A program made the translations under genes and the position numbers. Shown in pieces: positions 43,347-52,304 of a stretch of 64,000 bases of DNA (the stretch's first letter is position 1; each line of letters begins with the position of its first letter). Location: positions 1 through 64,000 of the forward strand of contig NZ_FNJV01000001.1 in assembly GCF_900103125.1 (NCBI RefSeq), in the 5' to 3' direction. The notes under the pieces are model-generated. The model did no database searches, was not told the origin of the DNA, and saw nothing but the letters and a program-made list of their open reading frames with translations. This DNA is from Mucilaginibacter sp. OK268 (GTDB taxonomy: Bacteria; Bacteroidota; Bacteroidia; Sphingobacteriales; Sphingobacteriaceae).

Positions 43347-44660
43347 TTATTTAGCCAGCGCCACTTTAAAAACTTTTAAACAACGTTCACGTGCAAAAGC
43401 GTGATCAACAATGGGTTTCGGATATTTGCTAAAATCGGCATATTCCGGAACCCATTTTTTAATGTATTGTAATTGTGGGTCGAATTTTTTGGTTTGCGCA
43501 TCAGGGCTAAATATGCGAAAATATGGGGCGGCATCCGTACCCGAGCCGGCGGCCCATTGCCAGCCACCTACATTGCTGGCCATTTCATAGTCAAGCAGTT
43601 TTCGGGCAAAATAGTGCTCGCCCCATCGCCAGTCTATCAACAAGTGCTTACTTAAAAAACTAGCCACGATCATGCGTAAACGGTTATGCATAAAGCCCGT
43701 GGTATTTAACTCCCGCATACCAGCATCTACAATGGGATAGCCCGTTTGCCCATCGCACCAGGCCTTAAATTGTGTTTCATCGTTCAGCCATTTAATCCGG
43801 TCATATTCCGGCCTGAAAGCATGATCCATCGTGTGCGGGAAATGGTACAGGATCATCATATAAAACTCCCGCCATATCAACTCATTCAGCCAGGTTTTAT
43901 CTGGATTAGCATAAGCTGTTTTTGCTAACTCCCGGATGCTTACTGTACCAAAGCGCAAATGCAAACTGATACGGGATGTGCCTTTAATAGCTGGAAAATC
44001 CCTTTTCGCCTTATAATCACTGATCACATTTTTATATTCCTGATTTGGGAAAGGAACGGTATTTTTCTCAAATCCCATTTCTTTCAGGGAGGGGATAGGC
44101 AGGGCTTTAGTTTTAGCCAGATTTTTCAGGTATTTTTCGGTAGGATAAGGTTTTAAGTAAAATGGTTTCAGCAAGTTATACCATTTGCGCTGGTAGGGTG
44201 TGTAAACCGTATAAGGTTTGCCATCATCTTTAATAACTTCGTCCTTTTCAAATATAACCTGGTCCTTAAAGGTCTTTAGTTCGATGCCATGTTTTTTTAG
44301 CTTTTCTTTTATAGTATTATCGCGCTTTAGGGCATAGGGCTCATAATCATGATTGGTATAAACGGCGGTAATATTATACGCTTGAATGATATTGTCCCAA
44401 GCCTGTGTGGCTTTGTCATATATCACCTTTACACTGCTGCCCAATTGATGCAGTTCTTTATCCAGTTGCTCAATGGTTTGATGAATAAAGGTTACACGGG
44501 CATCACGCTTATCTTCGAGGTCGTCCAGTATCTCTTTATCAAAAATAAAGAGGGGGAGTACCGGGGTACCGCTTTTTAAGGCATGATATAAGCCTGCATT
44601 GTCATGTAGGCGCAGGTCGCGGCGAAACCAGAAAATGGTTACCGGATTTTTTTTATCCAT
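43347..44660 (-). CDS. phr: Class I deoxyribodipyrimidine photolyase
   Basis: A 437-residue CPD photolyase that uses FADH- and blue light to split UV-induced pyrimidine dimers. The antenna domain starts VTIFWFRRDLRLHDNAGLYH. The FAD domain has LRFGTVSIRELAKTA near 238, LNELIWREFYMMILYHFP near 263 and the FAD/DNA block ASNVGGWQWAAGSGTDAAPYFRIF near 370. It is the last gene of a four-gene minus-strand operon and overlaps the preceding gene by 8 bp. Context: the operon begins downstream of the conserved TGTTAAAA element, copy 2. It is distinct from the CRY-DASH gene at 23916. Confidence 0.93.
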   Translation of the reverse strand: MDKKNPVTIFWFRRDLRLHDNAGLYHALKSGTPVLPLFIFDKEILDDLEDKRDARVTFIHQTIEQLDKELHQLGSSVKVIYDKATQAWDNIIQAYNITAVYTNHDYEPYALKRDNTIKEKLKKHGIELKTFKDQVIFEKDEVIKDDGKPYTVYTPYQRKWYNLLKPFYLKPYPTEKYLKNLAKTKALPIPSLKEMGFEKNTVPFPNQEYKNVISDYKAKRDFPAIKGTSRISLHLRFGTVSIRELAKTAYANPDKTWLNELIWREFYMMILYHFPHTMDHAFRPEYDRIKWLNDETQFKAWCDGQTGYPIVDAGMRELNTTGFMHNRLRMIVASFLSKHLLIDWRWGEHYFARKLLDYEMASNVGGWQWAAGSGTDAAPYFRIFSPDAQTKKFDPQLQYIKKWVPEYADFSKYPKPIVDHAFARERCLKVFKVALAK

Positions 44661-45558
44661 AGATTTCTTTTAGCGCCGTAGATACTTCCGTGAATTTAAA
44701 CCTAAACCCGGCGTCCTGGATCTTTTGTGCCGAAACTTTGGTACTCCCTAAAACAATGGTGCTCATTTCGCCAAGCATCAGTTTCAATACAAAAGCAGGT
44801 ACGTTTGGCGCCCAAAGTGGTTTGTTTAATTGTTTGGCTACGGCCTGGGTTAGTTGTGCGTTGGTAGCCGGGTTGGGGGCTACCATATTGTAAACGCCGG
44901 TAACAGCGGTATTTTCAATACCATATACGTACATATCCACCACATCCTGCCAGTGTATCCAGGGGATCCATTGCCGGCCATTACCTATAGGTGAGCCTAT
45001 ATACAACTTTATAGGTTTGGCCAATGTAGGCAGCGCGCCGCCATCTTTATCCAACACCACCCCTGTACGGAATTTTACGATACGTAAACCCAGCTTTTGG
45101 CCTTCATCAACAGCATTTTCCCATTCAATGCAGCAATGGGCCATAAAGTCGGTATTGGGTGTGCTATCTTCTGTCATCAATTCATCGCCGCGGTCACTGT
45201 AATAGCCTATGGCGGCTGCAGAGATCACCGAGCTTACCTGATGTTCCCTGGTTTTGAGCAGATCATAGATCAGATCGATCGACTTGGTACGGCTATCGAT
45301 CAGCTCCTTCTTACGCGCATCCGTCCATCGTTTTTCGGCTATGCCTGCTCCGGCAAGGTGTATTATGGTATCTATCCCCTCAATACAGTGTTCATCAATA
45401 ATACCCCGATTAACATCCCATATAAAGGTTTTAACAGCGGGGTTATGCCCCGGAGTGCGACTCAGGGCACTTACCTGGTAACCCTTATCAAGCAGTAAAC
45501 CCGTAAGTCGCCTGCCCACCGAACCCGACGCGCCTGTGATCAGAATGTTCTTACTCAT
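44653..45558 (-). CDS. TIGR01777-type NAD(P)-binding epimerase-like protein
   Basis: A 301-residue extended-SDR protein. Nucleotide-binding GASGSVGRRLTGLLL is at 8-22; YYSDRGDE in the middle and the C-terminal ALKEIYG are typical of TIGR01777/SDR39U1 proteins. The reaction is unknown. Members of this family often sit beside photolyases and light-induced genes. It is the third gene of the operon, overlapping both neighbours by 8 bp, which implies coupled translation. Confidence 0.85.
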   Translation of the reverse strand: MSKNILITGASGSVGRRLTGLLLDKGYQVSALSRTPGHNPAVKTFIWDVNRGIIDEHCIEGIDTIIHLAGAGIAEKRWTDARKKELIDSRTKSIDLIYDLLKTREHQVSSVISAAAIGYYSDRGDELMTEDSTPNTDFMAHCCIEWENAVDEGQKLGLRIVKFRTGVVLDKDGGALPTLAKPIKLYIGSPIGNGRQWIPWIHWQDVVDMYVYGIENTAVTGVYNMVAPNPATNAQLTQAVAKQLNKPLWAPNVPAFVLKLMLGEMSTIVLGSTKVSAQKIQDAGFRFKFTEVSTALKEIYG

Positions 45559-46462
45559 TGTTTTCTGCCTGTATGTGGTTTATAGCTAAAAGTAACGATT
45601 CTTTATAAGTTAAACATTGGCTGGGTACAAGATCCTGGATAGAATGATCATGCATAATGATTTCGCCCTTCAGACTGCTGCCCAGGTTACGGGTAGCAGC
45701 GTAATCAAAGGAATTGGTGCGACTAAGCCAGTATGATAATATTCCGGAAGGCAGGAACGGGATGGTGATGATATGTCTTTTGAGTTGACGTATTTGGGCA
45801 TAGCCTAAGATCATTTCTTTAAAAGTTAAAATATCAGGTCCGCCGATGTCAAAGCTCCGGTTAAATGTTTTCTCATTCAGCATCACGCTTTCCAGGTAGG
45901 TTAGTACGTCGCGTATAGCTATGGGCTGGCAGCGGGAATTTACCCAATTGGGTACGGTCATCACCGGTAGTTTTTCAGTAAGATCACGGATAATCTCGAA
46001 CGACACGCTGCCCGAGCCAATGATGATAGCTGCCCGTAAAATAGTTAAAGCTGATTTACCCTCTTTCAGTACATCCTCTACATGCTTGTGCGATTCGAGA
46101 TGCTTGGACTGGCTTTTACCGTTACTGATGCCACTTAAAAATATGGTTTGGCGGCAACTTGTCTGATCAAGCGCGTGTACAAAATTATATGCCGACAGGG
46201 CCTCCAGCGCGGCAAAACCTTGTGATTGATTAATGGAATGTACCAGGTAATAGGCCACCTCAATATCTGCCGGAAAGGCTTCTATACTTTGCTCCCGTAA
46301 CAGATCGCCGGTAATAAGGGTAACGCGATGGCCAAAGTTGGTACGTTCCTGAAAACGCTTTTTATCACTTACCAGGCAAACAACTTCATGGCCTTTCTCC
46401 AATAAAATGGGGATCAGCCTCATACCTACGTAACCATTAGCACCAGCAAGTAAAACCTTCAT
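45551..46462 (-). CDS. NAD(P)H-binding SDR-like protein (YbjT/NmrA type)
   Basis: A 303-residue atypical short-chain dehydrogenase starting at the ATG at 46460-46462 (MKVLLAGANGYVGMRLI). The motif GANGYVG is at 7-13; IFLSGIS and VILRAAIIIGSGS-like blocks follow. The catalytic Tyr-Lys pair is not in the classical place, as in other NmrA/YbjT proteins. A start at 46507 adds 15 residues (RNFKTPNLFYCC) and is less likely. It is the second gene of the photolyase operon. Proteins of this type recur in light-regulated photolyase clusters of other bacteria. Confidence 0.8.
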   Translation of the reverse strand: MKVLLAGANGYVGMRLIPILLEKGHEVVCLVSDKKRFQERTNFGHRVTLITGDLLREQSIEAFPADIEVAYYLVHSINQSQGFAALEALSAYNFVHALDQTSCRQTIFLSGISNGKSQSKHLESHKHVEDVLKEGKSALTILRAAIIIGSGSVSFEIIRDLTEKLPVMTVPNWVNSRCQPIAIRDVLTYLESVMLNEKTFNRSFDIGGPDILTFKEMILGYAQIRQLKRHIITIPFLPSGILSYWLSRTNSFDYAATRNLGSSLKGEIIMHDHSIQDLVPSQCLTYKESLLLAINHIQAENNE

Positions 46463-46536
46463 TAATGGGCAACAATAAAAAAGGTTTGGTGTTTTAAAAT
46501 TACGCACGCTGTACCATAATATGTTTGAACAAACGG

Positions 46537-46851
46537 CTATATGTTTACACTATCAGATACAACTACTTTGGCACACAGTGGCTTAGCATATTGTTCGGCA
46601 AAAATAATATGGGTAGGATCTATCTGGTAGGCGGCCTGGGCCTCAGGTGTATTAAACAGGAGCAACAAGGAGACATCGTATGAACGGTCGATCACATCGC
46701 GATTGGTATCGGCAGGTACACCGATATGGATATCGCGGATATGAGGAATGGGTTTCAGCAGATTTAAGCCCTCTATCAGTTTGTCTTTATCGGCTTTATT
46801 TTTAAGCCAAAAATGTACGTGATGAACAAAGGTATTTTGAAGTAATGGCAT
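46537..46851 (-). CDS. Dabb family (stress-responsive alpha/beta barrel) protein
   Basis: A 104-residue dimeric ferredoxin-like barrel protein. The Dabb hallmarks are FVHHVHFWLKNKADKDKLIEGL at the N-terminus (His10, His11, His13) and the pattern HIRDIHIGVPAD and SYDVSLLLLFNTPEAQAAYQ. The biochemical role is unknown; some members bind small aromatic ligands or haem-like groups. It is the first gene of the photolyase operon, 74 bp before the next gene and about 75 bp downstream of the conserved element copy 2. Confidence 0.85.
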   Translation of the reverse strand: MPLLQNTFVHHVHFWLKNKADKDKLIEGLNLLKPIPHIRDIHIGVPADTNRDVIDRSYDVSLLLLFNTPEAQAAYQIDPTHIIFAEQYAKPLCAKVVVSDSVNI

Positions 46852-46925
46852 GTGCGTTTGATTAATTTGAATGCTAAACTAAATTATTGAAAACAATGTT
46901 ACAACTCCGGACGAGTCTGATATGG

Positions 46926-47177
46926 AAAAACTTTTTAAACCTTTAATTTTAACACTTTTCTACTCAAAAACGGTTGAAAAGCAGTCAGAAATCACTCAAA
47001 AAACATCAATTTTAACACTTTTTAACAAATTTTAACACGATTTTGATGCGTTTTGAAAGCTTTAAAAAGTATTAACTTGTTGATTGTTAAATTATTAATT
47101 GTAAAATGACCAGTTTTGGCCCTTGTTTTACCCTTAACAACACAGCCCGTCTGTCTGATAAAAAGACAAGCGGGCTG
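46926..47177 (-). promoter_or_regulatory. Conserved photolyase-associated element, copy 2
   Basis: Read on the minus strand it repeats copy 1 in the same order: hairpin 47177-47143 (CAGCCCG...CGGGCTG outer stem); a linker with AAACAAGGGCCAAAA; arm ACTTTTTAAAGCTTT (47070-47056); three TGTTAAAA units ending at 47037, 47027 and 47017, with exactly 10-bp period; a fourth at 46954-46947; and arm AAAGGTTTAAAAAGT (46944-46930). The upper stem differs in sequence from copy 1 but still pairs for the most part. The element faces the Dabb-SDR-photolyase operon, which starts 75 bp beyond. The remaining part of 46852-47283 shows no gene. Confidence 0.7.
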
Positions 47178-47283
47178 TTAGATATATAAATATACTAAAA
47201 TTTATGGGGAGGGGCAAGTCATATTGCAAATACGCTGGGCGCATTTGCCGAACGCGAAATTTGGTTTGATTATTGAGCGCTAA

Positions 47284-47766
47284 ATGCATATGTATGCAAC
47301 CCTATTACATCAATATCAATTGGTTTTATCATCCCGCGGGGCATTGCTGGACTATTGTGAAACCATCTTCCCGGAACATTTGGCCGAGCCAATCCCATCG
47401 TACAATAATGATAGTATGGGCAGTTTAATGAGGCATGTGGCTAATACTTATTTAGGCTGGCTGCTCAATTTTTTGCAACAGGAGCAACGACCCTACTTTA
47501 CCAAAGACAACCACAAAAACCTGCAGGCTATTCGCAGTATGTTTGATCAGGTGAACGTGGTGGTTAACGACTTTTTGCAGCAATATAAGGATGATATTAA
47601 CGTGCCGCTTACCTTGCCAAGGGAGGGCGAAACGGCACAAATCTTAACACCTCTGGAGCTGTTTACCCACGTAATCACCCATGAATTTCATCATAAGGGG
47701 CAATTAGCCAATATGAGCAGGCAATTGGGTTATACCCCGGTTGATACGGATGTGATAAGAGATTAA
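47284..47766 (+). CDS. DinB family protein
   Basis: A 160-residue cytoplasmic four-helix-bundle protein of the DinB/YfiT type. Metal-binding His residues are in GSLMRHVANTYLGW (about residue 50) and THEFHHKGQLANM (about 132-137). Related proteins act in bacillithiol-dependent or other thiol transfers; the substrate here is unknown. It is divergent from the photolyase operon, with copy 2 of the conserved element between them, so it could be affected by the same element. Confidence 0.8.
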   Translation: MHMYATLLHQYQLVLSSRGALLDYCETIFPEHLAEPIPSYNNDSMGSLMRHVANTYLGWLLNFLQQEQRPYFTKDNHKNLQAIRSMFDQVNVVVNDFLQQYKDDINVPLTLPREGETAQILTPLELFTHVITHEFHHKGQLANMSRQLGYTPVDTDVIRD

Positions 47767-47882
47767 AAATTGCCCAATCAATTCCCTTCCCTATAGAATG
47801 AGTCGCACTATCCCCTGCTTTTATTGTGTGATGATATTAATTTTACTGCTATCCGCCAACTGAAAACTACCAACTCGGAAAA

Positions 47883-49253
47883 TTAATACTCCAACACTAC
47901 ATGCGGCTTAAAAGTATCGGTTTTAACCTCGGCTTTGAGCTCGTGCAAAATATTGTACAGACCAAAGTTGGTGCGGTTTACGTAGATAAAGTGCTTTACC
48001 CCGCGGGCTTGCTTAAACTCGGGTAGTTTGGATAAGCGTTCACCAAAGCGGTACAGTTGGTCGAAAAAAGCTGTCTGACTAAAATCAAAATGATCATGGA
48101 TGTAAGGCATGGCAAACAGCTCTATCATTTCGCGGAACTGGGTATAAAAAAACTCGATCTGCGCCGGGGTATCATCCTTGTGGATCATATCCAACTGACG
48201 GAAAGCCTTGATGGTTTCTGTTTTATTATCCAGCAAATTGGTGGAGGTAAGCGAGAAGAAAGGATAATAAAAATCTTCCGGCATCTCTTTAATACAGCCA
48301 AAGTCAATAACACCCAGTTTACCTTCGGGAGTGATCATGAAATTGCCCGGATGCGGGTCGGCATGTACGGCACGTAGCTCATGCTGCTGAAAATTGTAAA
48401 AATCCCATAGGGCCTGTCCTATCTGGTTACGCAGCTCCTGCGATGGATTGGTGGCCAGAAACTCGCGAAGGTGTTTACCCTCAAGCCAGTCCATGGTGAT
48501 GATGCGTTTGCTGCTTAGTTCGGGATAATATTTCGGGAATACAATGTTATCGAGGTTGGCGCAGGCGGTCGAAAATTCGATGGAGCGCCGCACTTCCAGC
48601 TCGTAATCAGTTTCTTCCAGCAGGCGTTCTTCTACCTCACGCATATAAATATCCAGTTCGCGCTCGCTCATGCCCAGCATCCTGAAGGCGAAGGGTTTCA
48701 CCAGCTTCAGATCGGATGATATAGAATCGCCCACGCCGGGATACTGGATCTTGATAGCCAGTTTTTTACCATCGAGTTCGGCCTGGTGAACCTGACCGAT
48801 AGAGGCAGCATTAGTAGAGCGGATATTGAATTTATCAAAGATCTGATCGGGGTTTTTGCCGAAGTATTTTTTAAAGGTTTGCACGATCAGCGGCCCCGAA
48901 AGCGGAGGCGCATTGTATTGCGATTGGGTGAATTTATCTACATAAGCCTGCGGCAGCAGGTTTTTATCCATGCTGAGCATTTGCGCCACTTTGAGGGCGC
49001 TGCCTTTGAGCTCGCTTAATGATTTATAAATGTCTGCGGCATTATCCTCGTTCAGTTCGGACTTGTCCATATCCGGGTTGAACAACTTTTTAGAATAATG
49101 CTTGATATAATTACCGCCGATTTTAATGCCTGTAGTAACAAACTTGGCCGAACGCTGTACTTTGGTGGTGGGCATGCTGTTTTGTTCGGGAGTGCCCCCA
49201 TCTCCTTTTAAATCTCCCCCGCCAGGGGCGACTTTATCATTTTCATCTACCAT
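47883..49253 (-). CDS. ABC1 atypical kinase-like (UbiB/ADCK) protein
   Basis: A 456-residue protein of the UbiB/Abc1 family. The hallmark KxGQ-like helix appears as LSELKGSALKVAQMLSM (about 92-108), followed by ASIGQVHQAEL (Ala-rich loop), the Lys in LAIKIQYPGVG, HADPHPGNF (catalytic loop) and IDFGCIKEM (metal-binding DFG). These are ATPase/kinase-fold proteins supporting isoprenoid-quinone or lipid metabolism. The first 25 or so residues (VAPGGGDLKGDGGTPEQ) are encoded by GC-rich repeat-like DNA and are not part of the fold. It is the second gene of an operon with the TetR-type gene, 8 bp apart. Confidence 0.88.
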   Translation of the reverse strand: MVDENDKVAPGGGDLKGDGGTPEQNSMPTTKVQRSAKFVTTGIKIGGNYIKHYSKKLFNPDMDKSELNEDNAADIYKSLSELKGSALKVAQMLSMDKNLLPQAYVDKFTQSQYNAPPLSGPLIVQTFKKYFGKNPDQIFDKFNIRSTNAASIGQVHQAELDGKKLAIKIQYPGVGDSISSDLKLVKPFAFRMLGMSERELDIYMREVEERLLEETDYELEVRRSIEFSTACANLDNIVFPKYYPELSSKRIITMDWLEGKHLREFLATNPSQELRNQIGQALWDFYNFQQHELRAVHADPHPGNFMITPEGKLGVIDFGCIKEMPEDFYYPFFSLTSTNLLDNKTETIKAFRQLDMIHKDDTPAQIEFFYTQFREMIELFAMPYIHDHFDFSQTAFFDQLYRFGERLSKLPEFKQARGVKHFIYVNRTNFGLYNILHELKAEVKTDTFKPHVVLEY

Positions 49254-49261
49254 AGGTAATG

Positions 49262-49915
49262 TTAAAATCCCATCTTATCCTTTATACCGCCGTTTTTAAC
49301 CAGGAACTTACCATACTCAAACAGGTTGTCGATAGGTGAGCGCTGGAACAGGTCGAACGTTACGTTAACGCCTTTTTCAATGGCTTCATCAGTTTTCTCG
49401 AACCCGGCCGAATTATCATTCACCCAAAAGTTAAGTACAAACACAAATTGTACCCACAGGGCGTCTTTATAACGCTTGCTGAAAAATTTACGGTCGCTCA
49501 GTTCTGATGATTCCAGACCTTCTTTCAGTATCTCATCGGCAAAATTTTCGTAAATGTCCTTCAGTTGTTCAAACACACGGGGCGTAGTAAACCCTTTGGG
49601 TTGTTTGTTGATAGTGTAAATGGCAAAACTGCGGCTGTTTTTAATCAGTTCGAAGAAACCATAAAAGAAGGATAGGGCTTTTTCGCGGGCGCTGTAACCA
49701 GCCCAAACTTCCTGTCCACGGATCTCGGTTAAAGTTTTGCGGGCAAATTCGGCCCAAATGTTTTGTTCAACCGCCTCAAATGAACCAAAGAACTGATAAA
49801 ACTCAGCCTCGGTCATTTCGTTTTGTTTGGCAAAAATGTAAACCGATTTAGGTTGTGCGCCTTCGGTCAGTACATAATCAATATACGCGTTTTGGATGCT
49901 TTCGATAGTTGCCAT
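49262..49915 (-). CDS. TetR family regulator
   Basis: A 217-residue helical protein with an N-terminal TetR-type helix-turn-helix (about 1-55; IQNAYIDYVLTEGAQPKSVYIF and EAEFYQFFGSFEAVEQNIW). A long helical ligand-binding domain follows. The HTH is somewhat degenerate compared with classic TetR proteins. Adjacency and likely co-transcription with the ABC1 kinase-like gene are consistent with regulating it or a membrane-lipid function. Ligand unknown. Confidence 0.75.
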   Translation of the reverse strand: MATIESIQNAYIDYVLTEGAQPKSVYIFAKQNEMTEAEFYQFFGSFEAVEQNIWAEFARKTLTEIRGQEVWAGYSAREKALSFFYGFFELIKNSRSFAIYTINKQPKGFTTPRVFEQLKDIYENFADEILKEGLESSELSDRKFFSKRYKDALWVQFVFVLNFWVNDNSAGFEKTDEAIEKGVNVTFDLFQRSPIDNLFEYGKFLVKNGGIKDKMGF

Positions 49916-49939
49916 AATCTAAATTGCTTTAATAAACCT

Positions 49940-50027
49940 CTCCTAAATCCTCTCCAAAGGAGAGGACTTTACTTAGCACATCTTAGTTTTTAACTCCCTC
50001 TCCTTTGGAGAGGGCCGGGGTGAGGCT
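49940..50027. repeat. CCTCTCCTTTGGAGAGG repeat pair
   Basis: Two copies of the CTCTCC..GGAGAG unit, 49940-49966 and 49997-50027, lie between the TetR-type gene and thioredoxin. The second matches 13535-13567 closely, including GCCGGGGTGAGG. Confidence 0.75.
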
Positions 50028-50324
50028 TTATATAAACTGCTCAACCGCCTGTTGTAATTGCCGGGCCTGTATCACCCCACTTTGCCGCCATTTGGTTTGC
50101 CCTTTTTGAAATATCATAAGGGTAGGTACGCTTTGTATTTTATAAGCGTTGGCTGCCGAGGGGTTTTTGTCGATATCTATTTTTAGGATTTTTACCTTGT
50201 CGCCAAGGGCGTGTTTTACATCCTGCAATATCGGCGGCATCATTTTACAGGGGCCGCACCACTCGGCCGAAAAATCGACCAGTACAGGGGTTTCAGATGC
50301 TATAATTTCCTGGAAGTTAGCCAT
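50028..50324 (-). CDS. Thioredoxin
   Basis: A 98-residue cytoplasmic thioredoxin with the active site WCGPCKM (Cys22, Cys25), the cis-Pro in SVPTLMIF (about 66) and the expected length for a single domain. It reduces disulfides in targets such as MsrA and ribonucleotide reductase. It is probably a second thioredoxin rather than the main TrxA, judging by the variant ETPVLVDFSAEWCGPC context. It is a single gene flanked by repeats. Confidence 0.9.
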   Translation of the reverse strand: MANFQEIIASETPVLVDFSAEWCGPCKMMPPILQDVKHALGDKVKILKIDIDKNPSAANAYKIQSVPTLMIFQKGQTKWRQSGVIQARQLQQAVEQFI

Positions 50325-50469
50325 AGCGTATTAAATTAGTTCAAGGGTGAAAGTTCATAGTCCACATGATATGAACACTCTAATTTCGTAAAAGTTTAGG
50401 GTATTTAAAGGTATATGGTATATTATGACTTTTGGGTTATGAAGGAGGAGCGGGCTGAATATTAAGAAA

Positions 50470-50890
50470 TACGTCATTGCGAGGTACGAAGCAATCTCTT
50501 TCGGTTTGTCATCCTGAGGAACGAAGGATCTACTCGTCGGTTTGTATGGCGTATACCCGCTCTTGGCCGCGGGAGGGCCAGTCACTTTTCCTTGATGAAA
50601 AGTAACCAAAAATCAAGTCACCAGAAATGCTTCTTTGTGCTCATAGCCATTACCCTGCAAAGCAGTCAGAACCACGGCTGCTAAACCTTACCTCCACTTC
50701 GTTCGCTCATTATCCCCACTTCAGATAAGGTTCGCTATACCCTTGCAACCGCACCCGCCCACCATCGTTCTGCCCGCTTTCGCCCGAAGCTGTTCTGCTG
50801 ACGGGGAAAAAGAAATCACTAAATCATTAATTAAAAACCGTCCGAAGCTTGTCTGTTGACGAAGAAGAAAAGAAGGGAGAGTATACGCTG
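50470..50890. repeat. Cluster of dispersed repeats without a gene
   Basis: Contains GTCATTGCGAGGTACGAAGC (50472), a TCATCCTGAGGAACGAAGG unit (50511), and the unit CAGTCACTTTTCCTTG / GAAAAGTAACCAAAAATC (50580-50620) that I recall as widespread in Sphingobacteriaceae genomes. GC-rich repeat sequence continues to about 50800. Two GTTGACGAAG-like stretches follow. No coding frame is credible. Confidence 0.6.
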
Positions 50891-50930
50891 AATGACAAAA
50901 ATATTGAGTTTAAAATACCTAAATTTAAGC

Positions 50931-51818
50931 ATGCAAACCAAACTAACCATCTGCTTGTACCTGCTACTGACCTTGCCTATGGCCATGATGGCGCAGGATA
51001 AACCAACTGTAATACCGCTTTGGCCAAAAGGCGCGCCTGGTTTCGAGAACCGTCGTAATGAGCCGGAGCAGGCTAAAGATTACTGGGTGAAAAATATCCA
51101 CAATCCATCGCTTACAGTTTTTGCACCGCCGGCAGGTAAAGCCAACGGTGCGGCTATTGTGGTGTGTCCGGGCGGCGGTCACCGTTTGCTGGTTTATACC
51201 GCAGAAGGGATAGAGCCGGGTAAATACCTGAGCAACCTGGGCATAACCGTTTTTGTACTGAAATACCGTTTGGGCAGGGATACGCTGTCGCCTTATAAAA
51301 TTGATGTACATGCCAAGCAGGATGGTTACCGTGCTATGCGCCTGGTGCGCAGTAAAGCCGCTGAGTATGGTTTGGATACCAACCGCATAGGGATGATGGG
51401 TTTTTCGGCCGGTGGCGAAGTGGTGGATATGGTGGCTTATGGTCCGGGTAAAGGCGATGCCAATGCGCCTGATCCTGTAGACCGGCTGAATGCCCGGCCA
51501 AACTTTGTGATCCAGATATATCCCGGGCCGCTGTATGTACCCGATGTGCTGCCTGCCGATGCTCCGCCAGCCTTTTTGCTGGCTGCCAATGATGATCCTT
51601 GCTGCTCGCTCCCGATAGTGAAACTGTTGAACGCGTACCGGACAGCCAAAATACCGGTAGAGGTGCATCTGTATACCCAGGGTAGTCATGGTTTTAACAT
51701 GGGCAACCGGTCCAAACTGCAGTCCATCAACACCTGGCCGCAGCGCATGGCCGACTGGCTAATGGATAATAACTATTTAACACCAGTAAAAAGGGAAAGA
51801 CCAAAGGTGCTGCATTGA
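50931..51818 (+). CDS. Secreted alpha/beta hydrolase (acetyl-esterase-like)
   Basis: A 295-residue protein starting at the ATG at 50931 (MQTKLTICLYLLLTLPMAMMAQ, a signal peptide); an ATG at 50892 adds 13 residues before it. The oxyanion region CPGGGHRLL is near 85. The nucleophile Ser is in GMMGFSAGGEV near 160, the acidic residue is likely in the ANDDPC segment near 230, and the catalytic His is in GSHGFNMG near 262. It resembles the BD-FAE/acetyl-xylan esterase group that removes acetyl groups from polysaccharides. It acts in the periplasm. No polysaccharide locus is adjacent. Confidence 0.82.
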   Translation: MQTKLTICLYLLLTLPMAMMAQDKPTVIPLWPKGAPGFENRRNEPEQAKDYWVKNIHNPSLTVFAPPAGKANGAAIVVCPGGGHRLLVYTAEGIEPGKYLSNLGITVFVLKYRLGRDTLSPYKIDVHAKQDGYRAMRLVRSKAAEYGLDTNRIGMMGFSAGGEVVDMVAYGPGKGDANAPDPVDRLNARPNFVIQIYPGPLYVPDVLPADAPPAFLLAANDDPCCSLPIVKLLNAYRTAKIPVEVHLYTQGSHGFNMGNRSKLQSINTWPQRMADWLMDNNYLTPVKRERPKVLH

Positions 51819-51825
51819 ATAAGTC

Positions 51826-52290
51826 AAAATTCAAAAATAAAAAGTCAAAATGCGGGCGTTGATTAGCAAGTGGTTTTGACTCACCCTGTCATCGCTACGC
51901 TCGGCATCCCTCTCTTCACCTGCGGTGGAAAGAGGGAACTCCCAAAAAACTACAGCTTGTCATGCTGAACGAGAGTGAAGCATCTATTAAACGACATACA
52001 AAGTTTGCGAAATAGATCCGTCGTTCCTACCCACTACGTCCCATCCTCATGTCATTGCGAGGAGGAACGACGAAGCAATCTCATCGCGTTCAATATACAA
52101 GCGAGGAGATTATTAATGTTGCTAATTGTTTTCTTTTTCTAAGGTATTAATGAGCTCCCTGCGGTCGGTTGTCCACGCTTCGCTACGCAATGACATACTT
52201 TTTATAAATAATAGAGTTAGTGCTTTAATGTAATACGTCATCTCCCCTTCATAGACCGTCGGTTTTTAAAACTCAGGATGACAAAAGGAT
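51826..52290. repeat. Nested dispersed repeats without a gene
   Basis: Includes AGTCAAAATTCAAAA (51824), a CATCGCTACGCTCGGC unit matching 2041-2060, TCATGCTGAACGAG (51960), GTCATTGCGAGGAGGAACGA (52050) and a CAATGACATAC fragment near 52190. The insertions look nested, with several units interrupted. No coding frame is supported. Confidence 0.6.
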
Positions 52291-52304
52291 TTTGTGGATA
52301 TTGC

